Shown here: in pieces, positions 8,744 to 17,539 of the stretch
How positions within the stretch are numbered: position 1 is the stretch's first letter
Layout: the number at the start of each line of letters is the position of its first letter
DNA from: Pseudobdellovibrionaceae bacterium
Lineage (GTDB): Bacteria > Bdellovibrionota > Bdellovibrionia > Bdellovibrionales > JAMPXM01
NCBI GenBank assembly: GCA_947462815.1
Contig: CANHQR010000011.1
Location: 1-64,000, forward strand
DNA length: 64,000 nt
Reading direction: 5' to 3'
Translations under genes and position numbers: made by a program
Notes under the pieces: generated by a model
Databases searched by the model: none
The model's input: the letters and a program-made list of their open reading frames with translations, nothing else
What the model was told of the DNA's origin: nothing

Positions 8744-9070
8744 TCACAAGCCTTCGCCAATGAGTGTCAGAAGCAGGCCTTTGAGGACCAGAAGAAAGAT
8801 CAGCGAAATCAAGGCTGCCGAGACAAGTTCGGCTCCCAGGCGAATGAGGGGAAGGTGCTTTTCGGCCTGCTCGGCGAGAGCCGTCCGAAGGTCGAAAGCG
8901 GCGGTGCGGGGCCCCGGAGAGGCTCCGTCGCCCTGGGACTGGAGCTCCAGCTGAGACGATGGTCGCAGGCTGAGAGCTGAGGGGGGGCGGCGACGGGGCG
9001 AAACGCGATCCCAGGACCTGAGCGAGTTTGAGCCTTTTTGAATGTTGGGTCTGTCGAGTTCGACATCCAT
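8744..9070 (-). CDS. Small C-terminally anchored membrane protein, unknown
   Basis: A 108-residue protein not recognised as a known family. The first 75 residues are polar, Ser/Pro/Arg-rich and probably disordered. The last 30 are strongly hydrophobic (SAALISLIFLLVLKGLLLTLIG), giving a single C-terminal membrane helix. It starts 12 bp after the lipoprotein gene on the same strand, so the two are likely cotranscribed. Another long frame covers the same DNA, but its product is Arg/Ser-rich without domain-like character, so this frame is preferred. Whether it is real rests mainly on the hydrophobic tail and the operon spacing. Confidence 0.55.
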   Translation of the reverse strand: MDVELDRPNIQKGSNSLRSWDRVSPRRRPPSALSLRPSSQLELQSQGDGASPGPRTAAFDLRTALAEQAEKHLPLIRLGAELVSAALISLIFLLVLKGLLLTLIGEGL

Positions 9071-9082
9071 CGTGCTGCGGCC

Positions 9083-9898
9083 TCAACGTGTGCAAATGCC
9101 GAGGCTTGCGCCCGGTCGAATCGGAGCGCAGAAAGAACCTGTGCCGCAAGAGTTCGATCCCACTTGGCAAGTCACACCGATCTGATTGTTGCACGCCAGA
9201 TTTCCGCTCTGACCTACGACTCCGTGCGGGCCGATGTGAGCGCCGACGGGAGCTCCACCCCAGAAGCCACTTTGCGGGTTGGCCGTGCCGTAACCTGCGT
9301 AACCATGAAATTGAAATCCGTGCGTGGACCAAGCAAACCATGCGACGTGGTAGCGGCGAAAACCTTGGTGAGGAACGCAAGTGAGTCCCGCTTGACCGTC
9401 GCAAACGGCGACGTAGCCAGAGGGGCAGTTACAAAAGTTGGGCGGCTGGGGCGCTACGGTTTGAACCACAGTGCCCGTCGGATAGCCGTGTCGAGCATAC
9501 CATCCTGAGTAGGGAATTCCTCCGTAGTAGGAAATGGGCTGAGCGTAAAAGTTGGGTAGTGTTTGTCCTTGGGCGCAAGTCGAAGACGGTTGCACGTCCG
9601 GAGGTGGCGTTGTCGCCACGTTTGACGGAGCCGGCGATCCACCGTCCTTGCTGCCGCATCCCGTGGCCAGTACGCCCAACAAGAGTGCGAGAGTCATACT
9701 GAACACCACAAATGGCCGCGAATGGGGTGTACGAGTTCGATCTGCCATCAACATTCGATGCTCTGAGGACGAGGGAGTGCCACCGCGCTTCATCGACAGA
9801 CATAGTCCCGTCACGAGGCGACCGAGAAGGCTTGATCCCTGCTGCCTATGAATCAATTTACCATTCAGCTTCATGGTCTTTTTCATCATCTGGTTCAT
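9083..9898 (-). CDS. Lipoprotein with Gly/Tyr/Cys-rich surface region
   Basis: An exported lipoprotein of unknown role. A hydrophobic segment ends in LATGC (lipobox, Cys near residue 81), and the mature part is rich in Gly, Tyr, Pro and Cys, with at least ten cysteines in spaced pairs such as CNCPSGYVAVC and CNNQIGVTC. This suggests a disulfide-stapled, exposed protein. The N-terminus is odd: the frame opens at ATG 9898, which has a GAGGAG Shine-Dalgarno, leaving about 60 residues before the signal core. A later Met (for example MKRGG or MADRT) would give a normal signal peptide. A small membrane protein follows after 12 bp. Confidence 0.7.
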   Translation of the reverse strand: MNQMMKKTMKLNGKLIHRQQGSSLLGRLVTGLCLSMKRGGTPSSSEHRMLMADRTRTPHSRPFVVFSMTLALLLGVLATGCGSKDGGSPAPSNVATTPPPDVQPSSTCAQGQTLPNFYAQPISYYGGIPYSGWYARHGYPTGTVVQTVAPQPPNFCNCPSGYVAVCDGQAGLTCVPHQGFRRYHVAWFAWSTHGFQFHGYAGYGTANPQSGFWGGAPVGAHIGPHGVVGQSGNLACNNQIGVTCQVGSNSCGTGSFCAPIRPGASLGICTR

Positions 9899-10038
9899 GA
9901 TCTGGGTCTCCTCGGTTCTCCCCGACGATTTCGGGCTGGGAACATTGTGCGACGGCTCAGTTCAGTGCTTTCCAACGAATCTTTAACTCAGGATGCCGTT
10001 ACGGGCGGGAAGTCTGCGAAATTCGTGCGCGTTCCCTA

Positions 10039-10059
10039 AAGTGATCTCGTTGGGTGTTG
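10039..10059 (+). repeat. Dispersed 21-nt motif, copy 1
   Basis: Reads AAGTG-AT-CTCGTTGGGTGTTG. It belongs to a five-copy family with consensus AACTG, two variable bases, then CTCGYTGRGTGTTG. This copy is intergenic, about 95 bp before the secreted-protein gene at 10152. Confidence 0.6.
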
Positions 10060-10151
10060 CGGCTTTAGCTTGCGATTAAGGAGCGTTCCTGAGGAAAATC
10101 GCAAGATCGACCCCAGAGCCGACTTGAAGGCATTTCAGGGTGGAGGCGTGA

Positions 10152-10868
10152 ATGGGCATTTTGGCTCCAATCCAAATGAAGTCGTTGAGTGTTGCGGAGT
10201 CACTCCCTACGAGATGCCATGGCGTTCGCATCAGGCTTCGGATCTTTCTCCTCGTCGCGGCCTTAGTTGGCCCATACAACGCTTTGGCAAGTCCAGCTCG
10301 ATCCGAGATTCGCCCTCAGGCCGGGCACAAGTCCCTGGGCCGTGGAACTCCGGTTGAGTTGCGCAAAGGGGAGGTTCACAGCGGGGGAAGAGCTCAAGCG
10401 CTTTTGCGCTGGCAAGGTGTCAGCGCCCTCGTGGATCAACAAGAATTGAAATTTGATTTTGTCGATACGCAGCTTCGGCCTCTTCGCGGAAGCTTGCCTT
10501 ACTACCAAGCGAGTCTTGATCGCCAAGGACGCCGACTGTTGCTGAGCTTTCCGGGACTGGGATCCGCTGTGGATGAAAGCACATTTCGGCGAGAGGTCGC
10601 GCGTTTGAAACTGGTCGGGGTGCCCTGGCAGGCTGCGGGTATTCGCGTTGATCCCGCAGACTCCACGCTGGTGATTTGGCTTGAATTGGCTGACTCTCAA
10701 GTTCGTGGCAGGAACAACCCTCAAGAAGCGAGTTTGAAGTTGATGGAGATGGATTCGAGCTTGCGGATCGCATGGACGACAGAGAATTCTTCAGAGAGCA
10801 AGTCGACAGCCATCAAGGCCTCTTTACCTCATGATGAAGCCCCATCGCAATCCAAGGAGCGGCCGTGA
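10152..10868 (+). CDS. Secreted protein, unknown, coupled to a beta-barrel gene
   Basis: A 238-residue exported protein, not recognised. An Arg-rich N-region is followed by a hydrophobic core (IFLLVAALVGPYNALA) with an Ala-x-Ala-type cleavage site near residue 46. The mature part is polar with predicted beta strands (GRRLLLSFPGL, TLVIWLELADSQV), which loosely recalls AMIN-type periplasmic domains; that is only a guess. ATG 10152 and ATG 10176 are both possible starts. The stop overlaps the next gene's GTG (GTGA at 10865-10868), so it is translationally coupled to an outer-membrane barrel and may help assemble or anchor it. Confidence 0.65.
   Translation: MGILAPIQMKSLSVAESLPTRCHGVRIRLRIFLLVAALVGPYNALASPARSEIRPQAGHKSLGRGTPVELRKGEVHSGGRAQALLRWQGVSALVDQQELKFDFVDTQLRPLRGSLPYYQASLDRQGRRLLLSFPGLGSAVDESTFRREVARLKLVGVPWQAAGIRVDPADSTLVIWLELADSQVRGRNNPQEASLKLMEMDSSLRIAWTTENSSESKSTAIKASLPHDEAPSQSKERP
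10174..10194 (+). repeat. Dispersed 21-nt motif, copy 2
   Basis: Reads AAATG-AA-GTCGTTGAGTGTTG, the most divergent member at its left end. It lies in the first codons of the gene at 10152, where ATG 10176 is a possible start. Confidence 0.45.
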
Positions 10869-11737
10869 ATTTACCCCAACCAAGACCTGGGTCAAATGAT
10901 CGGTCCGACTGCGAGCTGACTCGCGAGCGGGTCGCAACGACACGAGCTCCCGCTCAGGCGAAATCTCGCCGCGCCATAGTCCGATTAGGGATCGCCGCAG
11001 CTATGTTCTTTGGCGAGGCGGCGGATGCGAGGCGATTTGAAATGGCGCGCGAGGTGATCGCGCCGTATGTGGGGGCCACATATGGCATCTCGAATCTCAG
11101 CGACTCAGCCTATGGAAGATCGTCGGGTGCGTCGACTTTCTTTGCTGAAACTGTGAAGCAGAACACGAGTGGTGAGTTGGGCGTCACGCTCAACGTACAG
11201 GCCTTCGTTTTGAGAGTTGGCGTCGAATACATTTTTGGTCAGACCATGACGGGCGTAAAGGGAAACGACGCATCGGGTGCCCAGCTTCTTGATTTGGACT
11301 CCAAAGTATCAGCAATCGTGCCCATGGGAGCGATTGAAATTCCACTTGCTGTCGGGGTGGAGTCGCGTCTGCATCTGGGGGTCGGTGGAGGCTATGCTTT
11401 GGTCAATGTTGACAACGAGTACCGCATGACTCCTGCTGGGCTCACGGCCTATCCAGGGGTTTCAGAAACTTACTCGGAGAAGGGCAGCGGTGGGGGTATC
11501 GCCTATAAGGCCTACTTGGGCGGTGAGTTTTTGCTCACAGATACGGTCACCTTGGGGATGGATCTTGGGTATCGACATGTTCAAGCATCAAGCTTACAGG
11601 CCTCAAAATCCATGACGACTTTGTCGGGGAGCTATGCGGCCGGAGCGGATCTTTTGCTGAATAATGGTGAGCGACGATCCGTGAACTTAGGTGGCCTTTT
11701 CATCGGCACCCAGCTTCGAATCTACCTTCCGTATTGA
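10865..11737 (+). CDS. Outer-membrane beta-barrel protein, unknown
   Basis: A 290-residue probable 8- to 10-strand barrel. After a charged leader and a short hydrophobic stretch (AIVRLGIAAAMFFGEAADA), the mature sequence is a series of alternating amphipathic strands (VIAPYVGATYGIS, LHLGVGGGYALVNV, VTLGMDLGYRHVQ) ending in RRSVNLGGLFIGTQLRIYLPY, with a C-terminal aromatic residue as needed for BAM recognition. It starts with GTG overlapping the stop of the upstream secreted protein. A terminator hairpin begins within its last codons. Confidence 0.75.
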   Translation: MNLPQPRPGSNDRSDCELTRERVATTRAPAQAKSRRAIVRLGIAAAMFFGEAADARRFEMAREVIAPYVGATYGISNLSDSAYGRSSGASTFFAETVKQNTSGELGVTLNVQAFVLRVGVEYIFGQTMTGVKGNDASGAQLLDLDSKVSAIVPMGAIEIPLAVGVESRLHLGVGGGYALVNVDNEYRMTPAGLTAYPGVSETYSEKGSGGGIAYKAYLGGEFLLTDTVTLGMDLGYRHVQASSLQASKSMTTLSGSYAAGADLLLNNGERRSVNLGGLFIGTQLRIYLPY

Positions 11738-11760
11738 GCTGCGCGCTTGGCGCTCAATAC
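11731..11760. terminator. Bidirectional terminator between barrel protein and fadD
   Basis: GTATTGAGC (11731-11739) and GCTCAATAC (11752-11760) make a perfect 9-bp stem around a 12-nt loop, overlapping the stop codon of the barrel gene. A T-rich stretch (GTCTTCT) follows on the plus strand. It separates two convergent genes and could end both. Confidence 0.7.
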
Positions 11761-11779
11761 GTCTTCTCGACCGATGCTC

Positions 11780-13615
11780 CTAGTATAAAGAGTCAATGAG
11801 ATCTCGATAGCGCTCATCAACGATCTTTCTCTTAACTTTGAGAGATGGTGTGAGCTCCCCACTTTCGATCGTAAAGTCTCGAGGTAGCACGGCGAAGTTC
11901 TTGATGGATTCAAAACTCGCCAACTGTGCGTTGGCCTCTGCGACAGCACGGCGAAAGAGATCCTTTACTTTCGGATGTTCGATCATCTCCTCCAGTAAAT
12001 GCGTGCCAGATTTCGCCTGAAGGTTTTGTTCATTGGCCCAGCGTCGAAGGTGATCCTCAGCTACCGTGAGAAGCGCAACACAATACTTTCGCTGATCGCC
12101 ATGAATGTGGGCATTCGAGATGAAGGGAGAAAGTTTGAGAAGTGATTCTAAGCGCTGAGGAGCGACGTACTTTCCTCCAGCAGTCTTTATCAAATCTTTC
12201 TTGCGGTCCGTGATCTTGAGATGTCCCGATTCCGTAAACTCGCCAATGTCTCCGGTTCTAAACCACTCTCCGTCAAAGACCTCTCGAGTGGCTTCGGGAT
12301 TTTTGTAGTACTCTTTCATGACTTTTTTGCTTTTGACGAGGATCTCTCCGTCATCCGCGATTTTGATTTTGACCTCGCCAACGGGTTTACCCACCGTGCC
12401 GAAACTGTAGTCGAAGGGCGTGTTGACACAAATAGCGGCCGTGGTTTCGGTCAACCCATAGCCCTCAAGAATCAAGAGTCCGGCGGCGTGAAAGAACTCT
12501 GCAATCTCTCGGCTCAGCGGCGCTCCTCCGCTGACGGCAAAACGCAGTCTTCCTCCGAGACGATCTTGTAAGGCTTGAAAGACGAGTCGTTGGGCCACCA
12601 AGTATTGCGCCGCAGTTTGCAGAGAAACGCTCCGCTTTTCTTGCTTGCAGCGACTGACCTCGCGTCCAACGGAAAGGGCCCAGTTAAAAGCCTTGCGTCG
12701 GATCGGAGAAATGTCTGCTTGGGCTTGAATGCCAGCGTGGATTTTTTCGAAAATTCGTGGAACGCCAATCATCACCGTCGGCTTGACCTGCATCAGGTTA
12801 TCTTTGATGCGCTCGATGGATTCGGCGTATGCAATTCGATGTCCGACAACAGCTTGTCCCCAAATCTCGATGCGGCCCAGAACATGAGCAAATGGCAAAA
12901 ACGTGAGAGCGACGTCTTGTGAGGAAACGCCGAGCAGAGGAAAGGCCTCCACGACTTCGCTGAGGATTTGTTGATGCGCATGCACCACACCCTTCGGCCG
13001 ACCCGTTGTCCCTGAAGTGTAAATGATTGTCGCGATCTGATCGACGCTCAGCTTTTGCGCCGCTTCTGTGAAGAAGTTGGGTTGACGCTGCCGAACAGCG
13101 GCGCCGCTTTGCATGAACTGCTCGAGCGAAAGCGACGGGAACGTATTGTCACCTCTCATTTTTCCGCTATCTAGGCAGACCAGTGCTTGCAACGACGACC
13201 TGGTCGTTTGGGTATCTATGTTCATTGAGTGAGCACTCTGTGAGTGTACAGATGCCTGATACTTCGACCAAGTTCCTGCGGACTCAATGACGAGAACTTT
13301 CGCTTCACTGTCTTGGAGTATGAACTGAACTTCCATGGCTGTGGAAGAAGGGTAAATCGGCACCGTAATCGCCCCGATGCCGAGAATGGCGAGATCAAAA
13401 GCCGCCCATTCAAGTCGAGTCTGAGCGAGAATCGCGACGCGATCGCCGGGCTCAACGCCGAGAGATTTTAAGCCGGCGGCAATGGATTGTACCATTTCGA
13501 GATAGTCTTTCCATTGTAGATCCATCCAGCGGCCATTGCGGCAGGTGCTGACGGCCACCTTGTTTTGAAGACGATCGGCGGTGTCAAGAAAGCGTCGGAC
13601 AACTGTATCAGTCAT
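11780..13615 (-). CDS. fadD: Long-chain acyl-CoA synthetase (AMP-forming)
   Basis: Activates long-chain fatty acids to acyl-CoA through an acyl-AMP intermediate. ANL-superfamily motifs are in order: the P-loop TIIYTSGTTGRPKGVVHAH (about 188-206), A5-like LEGYGLTETTAAICVNTP, A7 EWFRTGDIGEFTESGHLKITDRKKDLIKTAGGKYVAPQ split across the domain hinge, and a C-terminal lid with PSLKVKRKIV. About 610 residues fits the FACL/ACSL-like class, not the short FadD. ATG 13615 begins at MTDTVVRRF; the frame is open to 13654. It is single-gene, convergent with the barrel gene, and could feed exogenous or prey-derived fatty acids into metabolism. Confidence 0.9.
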   Translation of the reverse strand: MTDTVVRRFLDTADRLQNKVAVSTCRNGRWMDLQWKDYLEMVQSIAAGLKSLGVEPGDRVAILAQTRLEWAAFDLAILGIGAITVPIYPSSTAMEVQFILQDSEAKVLVIESAGTWSKYQASVHSQSAHSMNIDTQTTRSSLQALVCLDSGKMRGDNTFPSLSLEQFMQSGAAVRQRQPNFFTEAAQKLSVDQIATIIYTSGTTGRPKGVVHAHQQILSEVVEAFPLLGVSSQDVALTFLPFAHVLGRIEIWGQAVVGHRIAYAESIERIKDNLMQVKPTVMIGVPRIFEKIHAGIQAQADISPIRRKAFNWALSVGREVSRCKQEKRSVSLQTAAQYLVAQRLVFQALQDRLGGRLRFAVSGGAPLSREIAEFFHAAGLLILEGYGLTETTAAICVNTPFDYSFGTVGKPVGEVKIKIADDGEILVKSKKVMKEYYKNPEATREVFDGEWFRTGDIGEFTESGHLKITDRKKDLIKTAGGKYVAPQRLESLLKLSPFISNAHIHGDQRKYCVALLTVAEDHLRRWANEQNLQAKSGTHLLEEMIEHPKVKDLFRRAVAEANAQLASFESIKNFAVLPRDFTIESGELTPSLKVKRKIVDERYRDLIDSLY

Positions 13616-13720
13616 GCGGGTCAGTGTGCCCGATTTTGGGGGGCGACTCAACACTTCGCCCAGCGTTGACGTTCGTACAAACGCGTTCGGAATCGGCGAC
13701 TTGTATCTAGAAAGCTTAGG

Positions 13721-15727
13721 TTAGGGTAGGACGCGAGGCTTGAAGGACTGCCGAGGGATCAGCGTCACGCGACGGCTGGCATTTTCGGCGACCTGTAAGT
13801 GGACCTCATCGCCAGATTTAGTCACCGGATCGAGCACCAAGACGACAAGTTTCGTATCAGCTGGCACAGTGATGCGTCCGTTTTGCGCTTGTACGGACTC
13901 CCCGTTGATCGTCAGTTGTCCTGCGCCCATGATGGCGACTTCAAGATATCCGACGCGAATGCGACTCATAGCCGCTCGGACCGACATTCGATTCGGTTGG
14001 ACCGAAAACTCTTGTGAGTGCTCAAGGTACCCTGGGGCTCTAAGGGTCAGTTTGACCTTTTTGCCTTCGGGGAGTTTGATCGTTGTCGGTGTGATCTCGC
14101 CCTTGGGTTGATCATCGATAAGAACCTCGGCTCCAGAGGGGTCGGATGTGATCGCGACCTGTGAGATCCGTTCCGGTGTCGTCGAGGTCAACTCGGTTCG
14201 ATTCGGATCCGTGGGGCTCGTGGGTCGAGAATCTTGGGTGGTACTCATGTTGCTACCCGAGCCGAGAAACTTTGAGATCACGTTGTTGAACTGCTTCGGG
14301 TCATTCACATAGAAAACGCCGCCGCCAATCAAAACGCCGAGCACCAACAGAATCACCACGAGACCACCGTAGCCTGAACTCGGCTGACCGTAGCTGTTTG
14401 ATGCCTTTGAACGTGTGCCATTGTAGGTGCCATTGTAAGTGCCGCCGTAGGCCGCGTTTGTGCCATAGGGACTAATGCTGCGAGTGCCGCCAACATTGGC
14501 GGTCGCCGAGCGGGAGCTCGAATAGGAGTTCGCCACATTTGCGACAGCGCCATCCATACGCAGATTTTTGGCTTCGACTTTGTCGTTCCTGGCCTCGATG
14601 ATATTCACTTTGCCATTTGATTGAACATCCAAGCTTTCCGTTGCAGCGGGACCGTCTTTAAGGTTGGTGTGCTGTGTGCTGGTAACTGAGGTGCTGACAG
14701 TCGTTTTGTCCGCTGCTGCCGAACTTGCGGTCGGTGATACGGAAACGTATTGAGAAAAATCTGTCTTCGCGTAATCAAGCAATTTGCGGCTGACGTCTTC
14801 GATCTCTTTCGAGAATAGGTTTTTTAGAAACTTCGCGAAGTCGGCCTTCGAGAAGTCAGGATACTTGACGTTGAGAAACTTATGCAGATCCCGATGGAAG
14901 TCATCTGCGTTTCGGTAGCGAAGATTGCGATCTTTCGCGAGCGATTTCGCGACGATCTTCTCAAGCTCGGGTGGGACTGTGGCATTGAGCTTTCGTAAAG
15001 GCTGAATATTGCAGTCTTTGATCTTGCGAAGAATCTCGATTTCGTTTTTGCCAACGAACAATCGATCGTTGGCCAAGAGTTCCCACATGATAATGCCCAA
15101 CGAAAAGATATCCGTGCGCTGGTCGACTTGCTGAGCATCGGCTTGTTCGGGAGACATATAGCCGAACTTACCTTTGAGCGTTCCGGCACGTGTTGCTTCA
15201 ACTTGCGTCTCGGCCTTCGCAATCCCGAAGTCGACCACCTTCACTTCGCCTTCGAATGAGATCATGACGTTGTGAGGTGACATATCGCGATGGATGATGT
15301 TTAACGGCTTCGCCGTCTTGGGATCAATACAGCGGTGAGCGTAGTCAAGACCTGCCGCGATCTCTTTACAGATATAGACGATGTGCTCAATCGATAGAGC
15401 AACGTTGCTGGTTTTCACCTTGTTGAGGATCTGCTTGAGGTTTCGACCATTCACCAAATCCATGACGATGTAGAATTGGGCTTTTTCCTCACCGAATTCG
15501 TTGATCGTGACGATGTTCGCATGTTGTAGATTGATCGCGATGTTCGCTTCCTCCCGGAACATCTCGATGAACTCTGGCTGCTCAGAGAACTGGGACAAGA
15601 TTCGCTTTACGGCGACAAACTTGCCAACACCTGACGAGCCGATGCTACGCGAAAGCCAAACCTCGGCCATTCCACCCATGGCGAGTTTCTCGAGTAGCAC
15701 ATATTTGCCGAAGACTTCGTAGTTCAC
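13721..15727 (-). CDS. Membrane Ser/Thr protein kinase with PEGA domain
   Basis: A eukaryotic-like kinase of 668 residues. Kinase domain about 1-280: glycine loop LAMGGMAEVW, VAVKRI lysine, catalytic IIHRDMSPHNVMI, DFG in VVDFGIAKAE, and GYMSPEQADAQQVDQRTDIFSLG. A Ser/Thr/Asn-rich linker follows with TYNG repeats, then one membrane helix (GGLVVILLVLGVLIGGGVFYV, about 458-478) and a periplasmic PEGA domain (ITSDPSGAEVLIDDQPKG onward). The kinase therefore faces the cytoplasm and the PEGA part the periplasm. It starts with GTG 15727, supported by GGGGAG. It is divergent from coaE; targets are unknown. Confidence 0.92.
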   Translation of the reverse strand: MNYEVFGKYVLLEKLAMGGMAEVWLSRSIGSSGVGKFVAVKRILSQFSEQPEFIEMFREEANIAINLQHANIVTINEFGEEKAQFYIVMDLVNGRNLKQILNKVKTSNVALSIEHIVYICKEIAAGLDYAHRCIDPKTAKPLNIIHRDMSPHNVMISFEGEVKVVDFGIAKAETQVEATRAGTLKGKFGYMSPEQADAQQVDQRTDIFSLGIIMWELLANDRLFVGKNEIEILRKIKDCNIQPLRKLNATVPPELEKIVAKSLAKDRNLRYRNADDFHRDLHKFLNVKYPDFSKADFAKFLKNLFSKEIEDVSRKLLDYAKTDFSQYVSVSPTASSAAADKTTVSTSVTSTQHTNLKDGPAATESLDVQSNGKVNIIEARNDKVEAKNLRMDGAVANVANSYSSSRSATANVGGTRSISPYGTNAAYGGTYNGTYNGTRSKASNSYGQPSSGYGGLVVILLVLGVLIGGGVFYVNDPKQFNNVISKFLGSGSNMSTTQDSRPTSPTDPNRTELTSTTPERISQVAITSDPSGAEVLIDDQPKGEITPTTIKLPEGKKVKLTLRAPGYLEHSQEFSVQPNRMSVRAAMSRIRVGYLEVAIMGAGQLTINGESVQAQNGRITVPADTKLVVLVLDPVTKSGDEVHLQVAENASRRVTLIPRQSFKPRVLP
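14415..14450. repeat. Three 12-bp tandem units inside the kinase linker
   Basis: GTGCCATTGTAG, GTGCCATTGTAA and GTGCCGCCGTAG follow each other without a gap. On the minus strand they encode a TYNG-type peptide repeat in the disordered linker just before the membrane helix. The repeat can change linker length without shifting frame. Confidence 0.8.
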
Positions 15728-15967
15728 AGAGCTCCCCGAAATGATGACGGCTCTTTCACAATTGTTTTTCGGCCAATCTCAGCGCAGGCTTGAATGAAAT
15801 TGGCAGTGGGCGCGTCCGGCTGGACCAGAGGCCAGAATCGAACTCGACTTTTGTCGATGGTCGAGGGGTAGATGACGACTTGAAAGCGATCGTGGGGTGA
15901 CCGCGGCGGCTCACATAAGGCCGAATGGGTGCATAGGGAATTTGCTCAACGTTGGTTTGGAGTTGCC

Positions 15968-16555
15968 ATGAAGTGGATTGGTTTGACCGGCGGTATCGCG
16001 TCCGGCAAGTCGAGTGTTGCGGCCATTTTGCGGCAGCACGGATTTCAAGTCGTTGATGCCGATCGACTGGCACATGATGTGATACGCGCGGGACAACCTG
16101 CTTACAGCGAGATCTTGAGTCGTTTTGGCGCGCAAGCAGTCGGCCCCGATGGTGAAATCGACAGAGTCGCGCTTGGAAAAATCGTTTTCAATGATGCGGC
16201 GGCACGGGGTGATTTGGAGCGTATCATTCATCCTCGCGTTCGAGAGCTCACCCAAAGTCTCAGAGGCCAATGGCAGCAACGTGGAGAGCGAGTCGCATTC
16301 TATGAAGTTCCGCTTCTGTTTGAGAAAAACATGGATGCTGACTTTGATGCGATCTGGGTCGTGGATTTGCCGGAGATCGATCAAATTACTCGTCTGCGAG
16401 CACGTACCGGAATGAATGCGGAAGACGCGAAGAAGAGAATGGTCGCGCAAGTGTCTCGAGCCGAACGCGTGCGCCGTGCGACAGTTCTCATCGACAATTC
16501 GGGCACGCTGGAGCAGTTGAAGGAGCGGGTGGCGGGCTTGGTGGCCTCTCTCTAA
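15968..16555 (+). CDS. coaE: Dephospho-CoA kinase
   Basis: Catalyses the last step of coenzyme A synthesis, phosphorylating the 3'-OH of dephospho-CoA. The N-terminus has the P-loop GLTGGIASGKSSVA, followed by VVDADRLAHDV, then PLLFEKNMDADFDAIWVVD and the lid RTGMNAEDAKKRM. The length, 195 residues, is typical. ATG 15968 is chosen because GGAG lies 5 bases upstream and the conserved start MKWIGLTGG follows. A copy of the 21-nt dispersed motif begins inside its stop codon. Confidence 0.95.
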   Translation: MKWIGLTGGIASGKSSVAAILRQHGFQVVDADRLAHDVIRAGQPAYSEILSRFGAQAVGPDGEIDRVALGKIVFNDAAARGDLERIIHPRVRELTQSLRGQWQQRGERVAFYEVPLLFEKNMDADFDAIWVVDLPEIDQITRLRARTGMNAEDAKKRMVAQVSRAERVRRATVLIDNSGTLEQLKERVAGLVASL

Positions 16556-16574
16556 CTGCACTCGTTGGGTGTTG
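16554..16574 (+). repeat. Dispersed 21-nt motif, copy 3
   Basis: Reads AACTG-CA-CTCGTTGGGTGTTG, overlapping the last bases of the coaE stop codon. Similarity to copy 5 continues downstream: GTCCGAAAT starts at 16584, 23 bp after CTCG, exactly as in copy 5. Confidence 0.65.
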
Positions 16575-16646
16575 AGCCAGGTGGTCCGAAATCGTCTAAA
16601 GTTCGGAAGGAGCTCAAAGCCAGTCGAGATCCAAATGACAATGAGC

Positions 16647-16662
16647 GCTTTGATATCAAAGC
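16647..16662. other. Perfect 16-bp palindrome
   Basis: GCTTTGATATCAAAGC lies between the stops of coaE (plus) and the exported protein ending at 16674 (minus). It could be part of a transcription end for either gene or a binding site. No T-run follows. Confidence 0.5.
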
Positions 16663-16673
16663 ACCGCTGACTC

Positions 16674-17447
16674 TTAGAACGAGGTGGTGGCACCAATGAG
16701 AATCGGGATTTGAATCCTACCCTGGCTCAAATTGATTCCTAGCTCAGACCGTAGAGACCAAGATTTGCCCCATGGCCATTGCCATTCAGCTCCAGCCGAA
16801 CCTCGCAGTTGCCAATTTTGGAACTTAAGAAAAGTGACGAGTTGTTCGTTGGGTACAATTCGAATCGCGAGTCCGTATTTGTAGTAGCTTCTGAGCCTTC
16901 CACGGCCTTGATTGTCTCGCTTCGAAATGTGGAGAGCGCCTGTGCCATCGCTCATTAAATCTGCTCCTGCCTCCAGCGACACTCCATCTGTTGGATGCTG
17001 CCAGTAGTTCAAGCTGAGTTGAGTGTCCGGATCTTGGATTGCATCTGTACGGTAGGCCGGTCCAGCCATAGCCGAGAGGCTCTTGCGAAAATGATAGAAA
17101 AACTCACGAGCTGTGGCTCGATCCGCCAGTTTCTCCTCGCTTTCTTTCGGCATAGTCCAGTCGAGTTCCTTAGCTCTCTGAACTTCATCGTTTGTCGCCG
17201 ACTCGGGCTCGGAATGGGCCGAGGTCGCAGCGTCTACATCTGGAGAGGTGGGAGCGGCCTGGACCTCAGACGTGCTCAATAGACCGATCAGCAGAAAGAA
17301 TACAAACAGGTATATCGTCAACTGCGCTCGTTCGGTGTTGAGCTTTTGAGGTGGAAGAGGATGAGTTGGAGGCCGAATTCCCGAGGAAGGCAGAAAAGTT
17401 TGGTCATCGTAAAGATTGGTGAATATTTGGTCCTGTGTTCGACGCAC
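16674..17447 (-). CDS. Exported protein, probably outer-membrane beta-rich, unknown
   Basis: A 257-residue exported protein, not recognised. It has a membrane segment AQLTIYLFVFFLLIGLLSTSEVQAA (about residues 41-65), read as a long signal peptide cut after VQA. The following 60 residues are acidic and disordered-looking. The last 130 show alternating strands (RLRSYYKYGLAIRIVPN, FLKFQNWQLRGSAGAEWQWPW, RSELGINLSQGRIQIPILIGATTSF) ending in Phe, as in a small barrel. GTG 17447 has GAGGAG 7 bases upstream. It is divergent from the FadL-like gene at 17540 and shares its promoter region. Confidence 0.65.
   Translation of the reverse strand: MRRTQDQIFTNLYDDQTFLPSSGIRPPTHPLPPQKLNTERAQLTIYLFVFFLLIGLLSTSEVQAAPTSPDVDAATSAHSEPESATNDEVQRAKELDWTMPKESEEKLADRATAREFFYHFRKSLSAMAGPAYRTDAIQDPDTQLSLNYWQHPTDGVSLEAGADLMSDGTGALHISKRDNQGRGRLRSYYKYGLAIRIVPNEQLVTFLKFQNWQLRGSAGAEWQWPWGKSWSLRSELGINLSQGRIQIPILIGATTSF
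17320..17340 (+). repeat. Dispersed 21-nt motif, copy 4
   Basis: Reads AACTG-CG-CTCGTTCGGTGTTG. It lies antisense within the 5' part of the gene ending at 16674, where it encodes LNTERAQ just before the signal core. Confidence 0.6.
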
Positions 17448-17539
17448 GTCACAACTCCTCGTCGTAGTGTATCTCTGGAAAATCGGTCAGACTACACTTT
17501 TAGAATACGGGTCAGCCGAGGTGAGTCTCCGGAGGTTCT

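Noticed and set aside
8697-9404. Long minus-strand frame of 235 codons
   Set aside because: Overlaps the lipoprotein gene and the small membrane protein in another frame; product is Arg/Ser/Pro-rich, as expected of a shadow.
15911-16696. 261-codon frame antisense to coaE
   Set aside because: coaE on the other strand has full family motifs; this is its mirror frame.
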